Origin: Mycobacterium hubeiense | GTDB taxonomy: Bacteria > Actinomycetota > Actinomycetes > Mycobacteriales > Mycobacteriaceae | NCBI RefSeq assembly: GCF_002838065.1 | Contig: NZ_PIZU01000006.1 | Coordinates: 1-64,000 of the forward strand | Direction of reading: 5' to 3' | Length of the DNA stretch: 64,000 nucleotides | Program-made: the position numbers and the translations under genes | The notes under the pieces: generated by a model | Told to the model about the DNA's origin: nothing | The model's input: the letters and a program-made list of their open reading frames with translations, nothing else | Databases searched by the model: none | Shown here: positions 1 through 7,745 of the stretch, piece by piece | How the letters are laid out: each line of letters starts with the position of its first letter | Numbering within the stretch: the first letter of the stretch is position 1

Positions 1-111
1 CCGACCGGCGCACGACGCGCACGACATGCCGGTCACGTCGAGCTGGATCCGGCGAACGATAAGCCGCTCGTCGGGAATGGCCGCGGTCGTCAGTGTCATG
101 TCTTTGGTCAT
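1..111 (-). CDS. P1B-type metal (copper) transporting ATPase, N-terminal fragment
   Basis: Only the first 37 codons lie in the window; the gene runs off the left edge. The peptide is a short basic lead-in, an [10 protein letters not shown] strand and then the metal-binding loop GMSCASC (residues 28-34). This is the heavy-metal-associated (HMA) domain that opens CtpA/CtpB-type copper ATPases; M. tuberculosis CtpB has a very similar opening. In the family the CxxC pair passes Cu(I) to the membrane transport site. Starts at 111 or 99 (ATG) are both possible. It is divergent from the SigC-like gene, with only 47 bases between the two starts. The family call is firm from the motif; the exact paralogue cannot be decided from 37 residues. 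Confidence 0.8.
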   Translation of the reverse strand, partial: MTKDMTLTTAAIPDERLIVRRIQLDVTGMSCASCAGR

Positions 112-158
112 TACCTCACTGCTTGGCGGCAGTCCGCCATCGCATAGTGTCTCTGCCC

Positions 159-713
159 GTGGCACCCCGCAGCGACGACGACCAAACTACCTGGCTCGCA
201 TTGTCGGCGGGACGCGGCGATCCCGCGGCGCTCGAGCAGTTCATCCGCGCCACCCAACAAGATGTCTGGCGGTCGGTGGCGTACCTGGGCGATCCCACGT
301 CGGCCGACGATCTGACCCAGGAAACGTTTCTGCGGGCCATCTCCGCACTACCCCGCTTCACCGGCCGGTCGTCGGCGCGCACCTGGTTGTTGTCCATCGC
401 CCGGCGAGTGGTGGTCGACCAGATTCGCCACCGCCAGCGCCGTCCTCGCGCGCATTACAGCGTGGACGTGGACAAGCTGCTCGAAAGCCGTCGCCCTGCA
501 CGTGGATTCGAAGACATCGTGGAGATCCGTGTGCTGCTGGACGGGCTGGAGACCGATCGCAAACACGCATTGTTGTTGACGCAGGTGCTGGGGTTGTCCT
601 ATGCCGAGGCCGCGCAGGTGTGCGGGTGCCCGGTCGGCACCATTCGGTCCCGGGTTGCGCGCGCCCGGGAGGATCTGCTCAATGCGACCCGAGAAGGCGA
701 TCTGACCGGGTGA
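159..713 (+). CDS. sigC: ECF RNA polymerase sigma factor, SigC-like
   Basis: 184 residues from a GTG at 159 (another GTG lies at 147; longer frames overlap the divergent ATPase start). Sigma region 2 is visible at about residues 26-94 ([31 protein letters not shown]), and region 4 with its helix-turn-helix at about 145-172 ([26 protein letters not shown]). The sequence follows M. tuberculosis SigC (Rv2069) closely, including the ATQQDVW and [16 protein letters not shown] blocks and the DLTG ending. No anti-sigma gene is adjacent, as is usual for SigC. SigC has been linked to copper acquisition in M. tuberculosis, so the adjoining copper-ATPase gene is a meaningful neighbour. It converges on a secreted-protein operon ending at 763. 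Confidence 0.88.
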   Translation: MAPRSDDDQTTWLALSAGRGDPAALEQFIRATQQDVWRSVAYLGDPTSADDLTQETFLRAISALPRFTGRSSARTWLLSIARRVVVDQIRHRQRRPRAHYSVDVDKLLESRRPARGFEDIVEIRVLLDGLETDRKHALLLTQVLGLSYAEAAQVCGCPVGTIRSRVARAREDLLNATREGDLTG

Positions 714-762
714 TCCACCGGGCCGCGGGTGTGCCCGAGCGAATCGTTCCGATTGCGCCCGC

Positions 763-1350
763 CTAGCAGGATCCTTGCGCGCGCAACGCGGTTCCGCCCG
801 CCACCTTGCTGCATTTCAGCGATGAGGCCGACGCGGCGTGCGGGTGCGGTTCGCCCGGGTCGCTCGACTTCGGCACGCCACTCAATCGGCGGATGGCGGT
901 GCCCGGCAGATCCTCTTCGTTGGGCAGCGGCGCACCGAGTTCTTGCGCCAGGTCGTAGGTCGAGCGCGGAACTCCCGCCCACAGATTCCCGTCGTTGAGC
1001 AAGCTCGGGAACTCCCCGTTGTCGCCGTGGGTGGGATCGTCGTAGTTCGGGGTGCCGAACTCTTCGTGATAAAGCGAACCGAACGCCGAGTTGTCCAGCG
1101 CGCGGTTCACTGGCGTTTTCTGGTTGTAGATCCGATCGCCGATTGCCTGCACTGCCCGCACGCCCGGCGCCGGGTTGTCCAGGCCGGGCCGCCCCACCGC
1201 GTCGCCGGATTCGGTGCTGTGGCCGTGTGCGAAGGCGAACCCGGCGGCCAGCGAGCCCACCGCCAGCACCGCTCCTGCCACGGCGCCGCCGAGGATGTGA
1301 CGGGTTCGGACCACCCGCGAGGATCGACGACGGTGTCTTCCGATGGTCAT
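763..1350 (-). CDS. secreted protein of unknown function with predicted N-terminal HGH
   Basis: 195 residues. A basic n-region (several Arg) is followed by a hydrophobic stretch (about 19-38) and a signal-peptidase-I-like AFA site at 39-41. Cleavage there would leave a mature protein starting His-Gly-His. The mature part has a conserved-looking central block (DRIYNQKTPVNRALDNSAFG, LYHEEFGTPNYDDPTHG) and two cysteines, 180 and 195, the last being the C-terminal residue. No known domain is recognised. The ATG is preceded by a good ribosome-binding site (GAAAGGTG) and lies 28 bases after the stop of the upstream His-rich peptide gene, so the two should form one operon. Export is well supported; metal binding is inferred from the N-terminal histidines and the SigC/ATPase context. 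Confidence 0.7.
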   Translation of the reverse strand: MTIGRHRRRSSRVVRTRHILGGAVAGAVLAVGSLAAGFAFAHGHSTESGDAVGRPGLDNPAPGVRAVQAIGDRIYNQKTPVNRALDNSAFGSLYHEEFGTPNYDDPTHGDNGEFPSLLNDGNLWAGVPRSTYDLAQELGAPLPNEEDLPGTAIRRLSGVPKSSDPGEPHPHAASASSLKCSKVAGGTALRAQGSC

Positions 1351-1378
1351 GCTTCACCTTTCGTTGAGTGGGTTGGAT

Positions 1379-1636
1379 CTAGGAGGCGACCGAGCAGGTG
1401 TTCGACACGGCTAGGCGAGGCGCACCCCCAGGGCAGTTACTCTTCGGCTTCTTCTTACTGCCCGAATTGCTTTTGCCGCCACCGGACTTCGAACCGTCAC
1501 TGTCGCTGGAACCGCCATGGTCATGCCCGGGGTGGGCAGACGCTACAGTCGCGGGCGGCCATAGCAGTAGGCCGCCGGCCAATACGCCCGCGCCGATCAA
1601 TAACTGTGCGCCACGACGGCACCTGGTCGATCGCAT
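1379..1636 (-). CDS. small secreted histidine-rich peptide
   Basis: 85 residues. Signal peptide: RSTRCRRG, a hydrophobic core at about 10-26, then PPATVASA; cleavage after ASA (residue 34) would give a mature peptide beginning HPGHDHGG. The remainder is low-complexity Ser/Gly/Lys/Asp, with two cysteines near the C-terminus (NCPGG and NTCSVAS) that could form a disulfide. An N-terminal His followed by His at mature positions 4 and 6 is the kind of ligand set used for Cu(II), but that is inference. First gene of a two-gene operon, with a strong Shine-Dalgarno (AGGAG, 1646-1650 complement) about 9 bases before the ATG and an ECF-like promoter upstream. Low-complexity sequence means homologues may be hard to find. 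Confidence 0.7.
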   Translation of the reverse strand: MRSTRCRRGAQLLIGAGVLAGGLLLWPPATVASAHPGHDHGGSSDSDGSKSGGGKSNSGSKKKPKSNCPGGAPRLAVSNTCSVAS

Positions 1637-1670
1637 ATGTCAAATCTCCTCGTGTTGATTGCTCGTCCAG

Positions 1671-1699
1671 TAGTCGTATGAACCTGACGAAAAGTTCCC
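1671..1699 (-). promoter_or_regulatory. ECF-type promoter candidate for the secreted-peptide operon
   Basis: Reading the minus strand, GGGAAC (1699-1694), a 17-base spacer and CGACTA (1676-1671) match the general shape of ECF sigma promoters (GGAAC then CG-rich -10). Transcription would start near 1664, giving a leader of about 28 bases with a good ribosome-binding site before the ATG at 1636. The -35 does not match the published SigC consensus exactly (AAT is expected rather than AAC), so which ECF factor uses it is open. Confidence 0.45.
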
Positions 1700-1734
1700 G
1701 GCCACTTTTCTGCTCGCCATTAAGGTGTCGCAGC

Positions 1735-2514
1735 ATGACCCCCCTGGAACTCGCGTATCCCCGCCCCGACATCGCCGTCGTCACCCTCAACCGGCCCGAG
1801 AAACTCAACGCACTGTCCTTCGAACTTGTCGAGCATCTACACGCGACGCTCGACGAGATCGCGGCCGACAACGACTGCCGAGTCGTCGTGCTCACCGGCG
1901 CGGGCCGCGGGTTCTGCTCGGGTCTGGATCTGACCGCCCCCAACCCGTCGGAAGCAGGCGGCGGCACGGAGTTTCCGCGATCCGGTATGCGCTGGCAGGA
2001 GCGGATCGCCAACCTCACCGTCAAGCTGCATCGACTGCGCCAGCCGGTGATCGCGGCGGTCAACGGACCCGCCTACGGCGGCGGGTTCGCGCTCGCAGCG
2101 GCCTGCGACATCCGCTTCGCCAGCGAATCCGCCCGGTTCTGCACCCAATTCATCAAACTCGGCATCGGCGGATGCGACATCGGCGTCAGCTACACGCTGC
2201 CGCGGATCATCGGCGCGGGCCCGGCGTTCGACCTGATCCTGACCGCGCGGACCGTCGACGCCGAGGAGGCGCTGCGCCTGGGTCTGATCTCCCGGATCTC
2301 AGACCATGTCGTCGACGAGGCTCTGCAGACCGCCGAAACGCTATGCGGTTACGGCAAATTCGGCGTGGAGTCCACCAAACAGGTGCTGTGGGCCAACCTC
2401 GACGCCGGCTGCCTGGAGACGGCGTTGCACGTGGAGAACCGCAGCCAGATCCTGGCGTCGAGCAGCGGCGAGATGGCGGCGTTCAGCGAGGCGTTCCGCC
2501 GCCGTCGACAATGA
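1735..2514 (+). CDS. enoyl-CoA hydratase/isomerase (crotonase) family protein, EchA12-like
   Basis: 259 residues, a normal crotonase length. The fold is clear: LNRPEKLNAL (18-27), first oxyanion-hole segment GRGFCSGLDL (57-66), second segment GPAYGGGFALAAACDIRFA (111-129), then the C-terminal helices. The residues that align with the two catalytic glutamates of hydratases are not acidic here (GGGFALAA and CTQFIKLG), so classical enoyl-CoA hydration is doubtful. The protein resembles the mycobacterial EchA12 group, which also departs from the canonical site. The ATG at 1735 is 8 bases after a TAAGGT -10-like hexamer, so the mRNA is probably leaderless; longer frames upstream are not needed. 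The 3' end overlaps the convergent SDR gene by 32 bases. Confidence 0.85.
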   Translation: MTPLELAYPRPDIAVVTLNRPEKLNALSFELVEHLHATLDEIAADNDCRVVVLTGAGRGFCSGLDLTAPNPSEAGGGTEFPRSGMRWQERIANLTVKLHRLRQPVIAAVNGPAYGGGFALAAACDIRFASESARFCTQFIKLGIGGCDIGVSYTLPRIIGAGPAFDLILTARTVDAEEALRLGLISRISDHVVDEALQTAETLCGYGKFGVESTKQVLWANLDAGCLETALHVENRSQILASSSGEMAAFSEAFRRRRQ

Positions 2515-3253
2515 TCACCTGACCGGTGATGTAGCTACCCGCATTGGACGTCAAAAGCAATGCGGCGCCGACCATTTCGTCCGGTGACGCCAGCCGGCGC
2601 ATCAGCGTGCCGCCGACCATCGCATTGATGGCCTCCTGTGGGTTCTTGCGCATCATGTCGGTGTCGACGGGTCCGGGCGCCAGCGCGTTCACCCGAATGC
2701 CGAAGGGCACGAACTCCGCGGCCATCGACCGGGTGAACGACATCAACGCCGCCTTGCCGGAGGCGTAGATCGACAAGGAGGGCGCGAAGTTGAACGCGCC
2801 GACGCTCACCATGTTCAGCACCGCGGCCGCCGGGCTTTCCTTCAGGTACGGCAGGGCATGTTGCACCAGAAACACCGGCCCGCGCAGGTTCACGTCGTAG
2901 GACTTGGTCAGCGCCTCCGGCGTCATCTGCCCCAGCGGCTGGGCAAGCGCGTTGGCGGCGTTGTTCACCACCACGTCGATGCCGCCGAACTCGTCGACCG
3001 TGCGCTGCACCAGCGCCGCGAGGTCGTCGATGTTGCCGAGGTGCGTGGGCACGCCAATGGCCCGCCCGCCGAGTCCGCGCAGATGTGCAGCGGCCTGCTC
3101 GCAGGCATCGGGTTTGCGGCTGGCCACCACCACGTTGGCGCCGGCGAGCAGGTAACCCTCGGCGAGTGCCAGGCCGATGCCCCTGGTGCCGCCCGTCACG
3201 ATGACGGTGCGGTCGGTCATGTCGAAGAGTTGGTCAAAGGCTTTGCGGTCCAC
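2483..3253 (-). CDS. short-chain dehydrogenase/reductase (SDR), classical FabG-like
   Basis: About 256 residues from a GTG at 3253 (VDRKAFDQLFDMTDRTVIVTGG); an ATG at 3220 would remove 11 residues. The LFD-x-T lead-in before the first beta strand is typical of the family and favours the longer form. Motifs: cofactor loop TGGTRGIG, NNAAN (the NNAG equivalent), catalytic Ser of NMVSVGA, YASGK (the YxxxK catalytic pair), and the NALAPGPVDTDM and GGG-T-PR endings. The substrate is unknown; many mycobacterial members act on hydroxyacyl-CoA or alcohols. Pairing with the convergent crotonase is suggestive of acyl-CoA chemistry only. Tail-to-tail overlap with the crotonase gene is 32 bases. Confidence 0.85.
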   Translation of the reverse strand: MDRKAFDQLFDMTDRTVIVTGGTRGIGLALAEGYLLAGANVVVASRKPDACEQAAAHLRGLGGRAIGVPTHLGNIDDLAALVQRTVDEFGGIDVVVNNAANALAQPLGQMTPEALTKSYDVNLRGPVFLVQHALPYLKESPAAAVLNMVSVGAFNFAPSLSIYASGKAALMSFTRSMAAEFVPFGIRVNALAPGPVDTDMMRKNPQEAINAMVGGTLMRRLASPDEMVGAALLLTSNAGSYITGQVIIVDGGGTPR

Positions 3254-3266
3254 GCCCGTCAGTAGA

Positions 3267-3554
3267 TCAGATGCAGCCGCTGATGCTGACCCGCCGCCCG
3301 ACGTTGGCGCACACGCTGATGTTGGGCGGCGCAGCAGGCACGTAGGCCGGCGGCGGTGGCGGTGGCGGAGGCTCGCCGGGTGGCGGGGGCGGCGGTGGGG
3401 CCAGCACGTCGTTGAGCTCGTAGAGCGGGTCGGCACAGCCGCTGACGTCCACGTGCCTGCCGCCGACGGAGCCGCAGACCGTGGCCTGAGCCGACGCCAC
3501 CGGAACCAGGGCGCCGACGAGCAGCGCCGCCGCGGACAGCCAGATCGTGCGCAT
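3267..3554 (-). CDS. small secreted proline-rich protein with duplicated Cys motif
   Basis: 95 residues from ATG 3554 (GGGGCAGG ribosome-binding site about 10 bases upstream; ATG 3563 is the alternative). A signal peptide (MRTIWLSAAALLVGALVPVASAQA) is followed by VCGSVGGRHVDVSGC, a short linker, two runs of seven to eight prolines broken by GE, and a second copy VCANVGRRVSISGC ending at the C-terminus. The two copies share VC-x2-VG-x-R-x3-SGC, so this is an internal duplication around a rigid polyproline arm, probably with one disulfide per copy. Function unknown. It lies 13 bases upstream of the SDR start on the same strand. Confidence 0.72.
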   Translation of the reverse strand: MRTIWLSAAALLVGALVPVASAQATVCGSVGGRHVDVSGCADPLYELNDVLAPPPPPPPGEPPPPPPPPAYVPAAPPNISVCANVGRRVSISGCI

Positions 3555-3616
3555 GCCGGTCATCCTGCCCCGCTTCGCCGGCAACCGCGTCAGTTTCGGC
3601 AATTCCGCTCGCTGAG

Positions 3617-4465
3617 TCAGAGCATGCGCCGGCTGACGAACCGACGTGGCGCCCCGCTGATCGGGTCGTCGAATTCGATGCGGTACGCCAGCAGCTGCAA
3701 CGGCTGGGTGAAGTCGTCGGTCGCAACCTCAATCACCTTGGGATACAACGGATCTCCAATGATCGGCAGCCCGATTGACGCCATGTGCACGCGCAGCTGA
3801 TGGGTGCGGCCGGTGTAGGGCGTCAGCCGGTACAGATCCCCGTCGACGTGTTCGACATACGTCTCCGCGTTCGGCTCGCCGGCCTCCTCTACGGCCTGTA
3901 ACTGCCCGCGGCGCTTGACGATTCGGCTGCGCACCACCGTCGGCAAATCCACGGACGGAGCCACCGCCGCCCGCGCCAGGTATTCCTTGCGCACCAGCCC
4001 GTCGGCGAAGAGCCGCTGGTAACGGCCGCGCAGTTCACGGCGCGTGGTGAACATCAGAACGCCGGCGGTGAGCCGGTCCAGGCGGTGCGCGGGTGATAGC
4101 TCGGGCAGGTCAAGCTCGCGGCGCAGCCGCACCAGCGCCGTCTGCGCCACGTGGCGGCCGCGCGGCATGGTGGCCAGGAAATGCGGTTTGTCGACCACGA
4201 CGAGGTCGTCGTCGCGATACAACACGTCGACCTCGAACGGCACCGGCACCTCATCGCGCAGCTCGCGGTACAAATACACGTGGCTGCCCGGTGCCAGCGT
4301 CGTCGCCGCGTCCACCACCGCGCCGTCGGCCTGAACAACCTCTCCGGCAAGCACTTTCGCGCCCGCACCGAAGCGCCTCTCCAACTCGTCGAGCACGTTT
4401 CCGCCGTGCAACCGCACCCGCGCCGGACCGAGGCCGTCACGCACAGGCAGCGGCGGGACTCTCAA
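3617..4465 (-). CDS. RluA-family RNA pseudouridine synthase
   Basis: 282 residues, counterpart of M. tuberculosis Rv3300c. It isomerises uridine in rRNA or tRNA. Visible: a short S4-like N-terminal part, then the catalytic motif HRLDRLTAGVLMF (the Asp of HRLDR is the nucleophile) and the TGRTHQLRVHMASIGLPIIGDPLY block shared by RluA/RluC/RluD. The best start is the TTG at 4465, which overlaps the glpD2 stop as TTGA; a GTG at 4444 would trim only seven residues. Longer frames run through glpD2 and are not real. The overlap implies translational coupling with glpD2. In M. tuberculosis phoY1 lies between these two genes; it is missing here. Confidence 0.88.
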   Translation of the reverse strand: MRVPPLPVRDGLGPARVRLHGGNVLDELERRFGAGAKVLAGEVVQADGAVVDAATTLAPGSHVYLYRELRDEVPVPFEVDVLYRDDDLVVVDKPHFLATMPRGRHVAQTALVRLRRELDLPELSPAHRLDRLTAGVLMFTTRRELRGRYQRLFADGLVRKEYLARAAVAPSVDLPTVVRSRIVKRRGQLQAVEEAGEPNAETYVEHVDGDLYRLTPYTGRTHQLRVHMASIGLPIIGDPLYPKVIEVATDDFTQPLQLLAYRIEFDDPISGAPRRFVSRRML

Positions 4466-6201
4466 TTGAGCGGCACCGGCTCGAGGATTTGCGCGCGCGC
4501 TTCGGGCGCGGCCTGCCGCAGCGCGTCGGCGGACTCGTCGTCCGGCTGCTGCTGCGAGCGGATCTCGGCGTCGACGCGCGCACAGTAGGTGGCGACTTCG
4601 CGGTCGATGTCCTCGGCGCTCCAACCCAACACCGGCGCAACCACTTCGGCGACCTCGCGGGCGCAATCGACACCGCGGTGGGGGTATTCGATGGAGATCC
4701 GCATCCGCCGGGCCAGGATGTCCTCGAGGTGCAGCGCACCCTCGGCCGCCGCGGCGTACCACGCCTCGACCTTCAGGTACACCGGGGCCGCGGTGATCGG
4801 GGTGAGCAATTCGGGACGCCCCTCGGCCATCTGCAGCACCTCGCCGATCATCGACCCGTAGCGGTCCAGCAGGTGGCGCACCCGGTAGGGATGCAGCCCG
4901 TAATGCGCACCGACGCTTTCGGTTTGGTTGATCAGCGCGAAGTAGCCGTCGGCGCCCATCAGCGGCACCTTCTTGGTGATCGACGGCGCGACCCTGGCCG
5001 GGATGTATTCGGCGGCCGCGTCGATCGCGTCGGCGCCCATCACGCGGTAGGTGGTGTACTTGCCGCCCGCGATGGCCACCAGACCGGGGGCGGGCACCGC
5101 GACGGCGTGCTCGCGCGAAAGCTTGGACGTCTCTTCGCTCTCCCCTGCCAGCAACGGACGCAGCCCCGCATACACGCCGTCGATGTCATCGTGGGTCAAC
5201 GGCGTGGCCAGCACCGTATTGACGTGTTCGAGGATGTAGTCGATGTCGGCCTTGGTGGCGGCCGGGTGGGCCAGATCGAGATTCCAGTCGGTGTCGGTGG
5301 TGCCGATGATCCAGTGTGTGCCCCACGGGATCACGAACAGCACCGACTTCTCCGTGCGCAGGATGATCGCGACCTCGCTGACGATGCGGTCGCGCGGCAC
5401 CACGATGTGCACACCCTTGGAGGCCCGCACCCGAAATCGCCCGCGCTGCTTCGACAATGCCTGGATTTCGTCGGTCCACACGCCCGTCGCGTTGACGACG
5501 ACGTGGCCGCGCACCTCCGTCGTCGCACCGTTCTCGGAGTCGCGTACCTCCACGCCGATCACCCGGTCGCCTTCCCGCAGCAGCGCCACCACCTGCGTCG
5601 AGGACCGCACCACGGCCCCGTAGTGCGCTGCGGTGCGTGCCACCGTCATGGTGTGGCGCGCATCGTCGACCACGGTGTCGTAGTAGCGGATACCGCCGAT
5701 CAGCGAACTGCGCTTGAGCCCCGGCGCCAGCCGCAGCGCGCCCGCCTTCGTCAAATGCTTTTGCCCCGGAACGGATTTCGCGCCGCCCAGCTGGTCGTAG
5801 AGGAAGATGCCCGCCGCCACATACGGGCGTTCCCACCACCGCTTCGTCAGGGGAAACAGAAACGGCAGCGGTTTGACCAGGTGCGGCGCCAGCGTCGTCA
5901 ATGACAACTCGCGCTCGTAGAGCGCCTCGCGGACCAACCCGAACTCCAGCTGCTCCAGATAGCGCAGCCCGCCGTGGAACATCTTCGAGCTGCGACTCGA
6001 CGTGCCCGAGGCGAAGTCACGGGCCTCCACGAGCGCCACCTTCAGCCCGCGCGTCGCCGCGTCCAGGGCGGCCCCGGCCCCCACCACGCCGCCGCCGATG
6101 ACGACGACGTCGAACTGCTCGCTGCCGAGCCGCTCCCACGCCTCTTCCCGCTGCTGCGGGCTCAGCAAGGTCTGCCCGTTGCCCGCAAACGCGTCGCTCA
6201 C
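4462..6201 (-). CDS. glpD2: glycerol-3-phosphate dehydrogenase, FAD-dependent (GlpD2)
   Basis: 579 residues, matching the about 585 of M. tuberculosis GlpD2. Oxidises sn-glycerol-3-phosphate to dihydroxyacetone phosphate at the membrane and passes electrons to menaquinone. The FAD dinucleotide fold is at about 30-52 (DVVVIGGGVVGAGAALDAATRG), followed by the family blocks ASGTSSRSSKMFHGGLRYLEQ, GGIRYYDTVVDDARHTM and TTDTDW, and the C-terminal DAO_C helical domain (HYGLHPYRVRHLLDRYG). It probably heads a two-gene unit with the pseudouridine synthase, and follows lpdA on the same strand with a 73-base gap (6202-6274). Confidence 0.93.
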   Translation of the reverse strand: MSDAFAGNGQTLLSPQQREEAWERLGSEQFDVVVIGGGVVGAGAALDAATRGLKVALVEARDFASGTSSRSSKMFHGGLRYLEQLEFGLVREALYERELSLTTLAPHLVKPLPFLFPLTKRWWERPYVAAGIFLYDQLGGAKSVPGQKHLTKAGALRLAPGLKRSSLIGGIRYYDTVVDDARHTMTVARTAAHYGAVVRSSTQVVALLREGDRVIGVEVRDSENGATTEVRGHVVVNATGVWTDEIQALSKQRGRFRVRASKGVHIVVPRDRIVSEVAIILRTEKSVLFVIPWGTHWIIGTTDTDWNLDLAHPAATKADIDYILEHVNTVLATPLTHDDIDGVYAGLRPLLAGESEETSKLSREHAVAVPAPGLVAIAGGKYTTYRVMGADAIDAAAEYIPARVAPSITKKVPLMGADGYFALINQTESVGAHYGLHPYRVRHLLDRYGSMIGEVLQMAEGRPELLTPITAAPVYLKVEAWYAAAAEGALHLEDILARRMRISIEYPHRGVDCAREVAEVVAPVLGWSAEDIDREVATYCARVDAEIRSQQQPDDESADALRQAAPEARAQILEPVPLN

Positions 6202-6274
6202 GTCGAATCGTCCTTGTTACTCGTCGGTATGGCGCTCTCGTCCCCAGGCTACTGTGTTTGCCCCGCCCGTCGCG

Positions 6275-7690
6275 CTAGTCCAAATCGTCGTGTGCCATGA
6301 GGCGGCGGCCCGCCTCGGTGATCGAGCCGGTCAGCGACGGGTAGACCGAGAACGACTCGGCAAGCTCGTCGACCGGCAGCCCGTCCTGCACGGCCATCGC
6401 GATCGGCAGGATCAGCTCCGAAGCGATCGGGGCGACCACCACACCGCCGATCACCACGCCGGTGGCCGGGCGGCAGAAGATCTTGACGAAGCCGCGACGC
6501 AGTCCCGACATTTTGGCGCGGGCATTGGTGTTCAGCGGCAGCATGATCGTGCGGGCGGGCACGGAGCCGTCGTCGATCTTGGTTTGCGGCACACCGACCG
6601 CGGCGATCTCGGGGCGGGTGAACACCGCCGCCGCGACGGTGCGCAGCCGGATCGGGGCCAGCGCCTCACCGAGCGCGTGATACATCGCGATGCGGCCCTG
6701 CATGGCCGCCACCGAGGCCAGCAGCATCAAGCCCGTGCAGTCGCCGGCGGCGTAGATCCCGGGGACCGAGGTGCGCGACACGCGGTCGACGGTGAGGTAA
6801 TCGCCGGGCCCGAGCTCGATGCCGACCTTCTCCAGGCCCAGGCCGCTGGTGTTGGGCACCGAACCGACGGTCATCAGCGCGTGGCTGGCCTCGACGGTGC
6901 GACCGTCGGTCATGGTGACCAACACCCCGCCGTCGGTGCGGGTCACCGAATCGGCGCGGGCGTTCTTGACCAACGTCACGCCACGCTCGGCGAGCGCATC
7001 CTCCAGCACTGCCGCGGCGTCGGAGTCCTCGTGCGGCAGGATCTGGTCGCGGCTGGCGACCACAGTGACTTTGACGCCGAGTTCGGTGTAGGCGTTGACG
7101 AATTCGGCGCCGGTGACGCCCGAGCCCACGACGACGAGGTGTTCGGGCAGCTTCTCGAGGTCGTAGAGCTGGCGCCAGTTGAGGATGCGTTCACCGTCGG
7201 GCTCGGCGTTGGGCAGCACCCGCGGGCTCGCGCCGGTGGCGATCAGCACCACGTCGGCCTTGAGTTCGTTGATGGTGCCGTCGTGCGCGGTGACCTTGAC
7301 GGTGTGGGTGGCCATGCCGGGGACGTCGTCGACCAATTCACCGCGGCCGGCGATCAACGTGACGCCCTCGCTGCGCAGCCGGTCGGCGATGTCTTTGGAC
7401 TGCGCGGCCGCCAGCGTCTTGACCCGCTCGTTGATCTTCGGCAGCGAGATCTTGGCGTCCTCGAACTCCAAGGCGTAGCCGAGGTCGGGCGCGCGGCGCA
7501 GTTCGGTGCGCACGCCGGTGGACGCGATGAACGTCTTCGACGGCACGCAATCCCACAGCACGCAGGCGCCGCCGATGCCGTCGCTGTCCACGACGGTCAC
7601 CTCTGCGATTTCGGGGCCGCGGGCCGCCGCGACCAATGCCGCTTCATATCCGGCGGGCCCGCCGCCGATGATCACAATGCGGGTTGGCAC
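6275..7690 (-). CDS. lpdA: NAD(P)H:quinone reductase of the flavoprotein disulfide reductase family (LpdA)
   Basis: 471 residues from GTG 7690. Orthologue of Rv3303c: the FAD loop IVIIGGGPAGYEAALVAA, the second nucleotide fold VVVGSGVTGAEFVNAY and the GIYAAGDCTG block are all present. M. tuberculosis LpdA is not a lipoamide dehydrogenase; it reduces quinones and lacks most of the redox-active disulfide chemistry. Here the active-site segment reads GACVLWDCVPSK, so both cysteines (43 and 48) are present in the C-x4-C spacing. The C-terminal His-Glu dyad is absent (YPSLTGSITE; Tyr near 450 in the His position). A disulfide may form but the usual proton relay is gone. Likely role: quinone reduction and redox stress defence. 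Confidence 0.9.
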   Translation of the reverse strand: MPTRIVIIGGGPAGYEAALVAAARGPEIAEVTVVDSDGIGGACVLWDCVPSKTFIASTGVRTELRRAPDLGYALEFEDAKISLPKINERVKTLAAAQSKDIADRLRSEGVTLIAGRGELVDDVPGMATHTVKVTAHDGTINELKADVVLIATGASPRVLPNAEPDGERILNWRQLYDLEKLPEHLVVVGSGVTGAEFVNAYTELGVKVTVVASRDQILPHEDSDAAAVLEDALAERGVTLVKNARADSVTRTDGGVLVTMTDGRTVEASHALMTVGSVPNTSGLGLEKVGIELGPGDYLTVDRVSRTSVPGIYAAGDCTGLMLLASVAAMQGRIAMYHALGEALAPIRLRTVAAAVFTRPEIAAVGVPQTKIDDGSVPARTIMLPLNTNARAKMSGLRRGFVKIFCRPATGVVIGGVVVAPIASELILPIAMAVQDGLPVDELAESFSVYPSLTGSITEAGRRLMAHDDLD

Positions 7691-7745
7691 CCGCTTAACG
7701 TAGCTTCCCGCTGCCAAGCGCGCCGAAGGCTTTAGGCTTTCCCCC

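Noticed and set aside
100-160. SigC consensus promoter between the ATPase and sigC
   Set aside because: No convincing SSSAAT-N16-20-CGTSSS on either strand in the 47-base gap; autoregulation could not be supported from sequence.
26-766. Long plus-strand frame across the ATPase start and sigC
   Set aside because: Arg/Pro-rich shadow of sigC in another frame; the real sigma sequence is in the frame ending at 713.
838-1734. N-terminal extension of the crotonase frame back to 838
   Set aside because: It is antisense to two convincing secreted-protein genes and has no family similarity; the crotonase fold starts at 1735.
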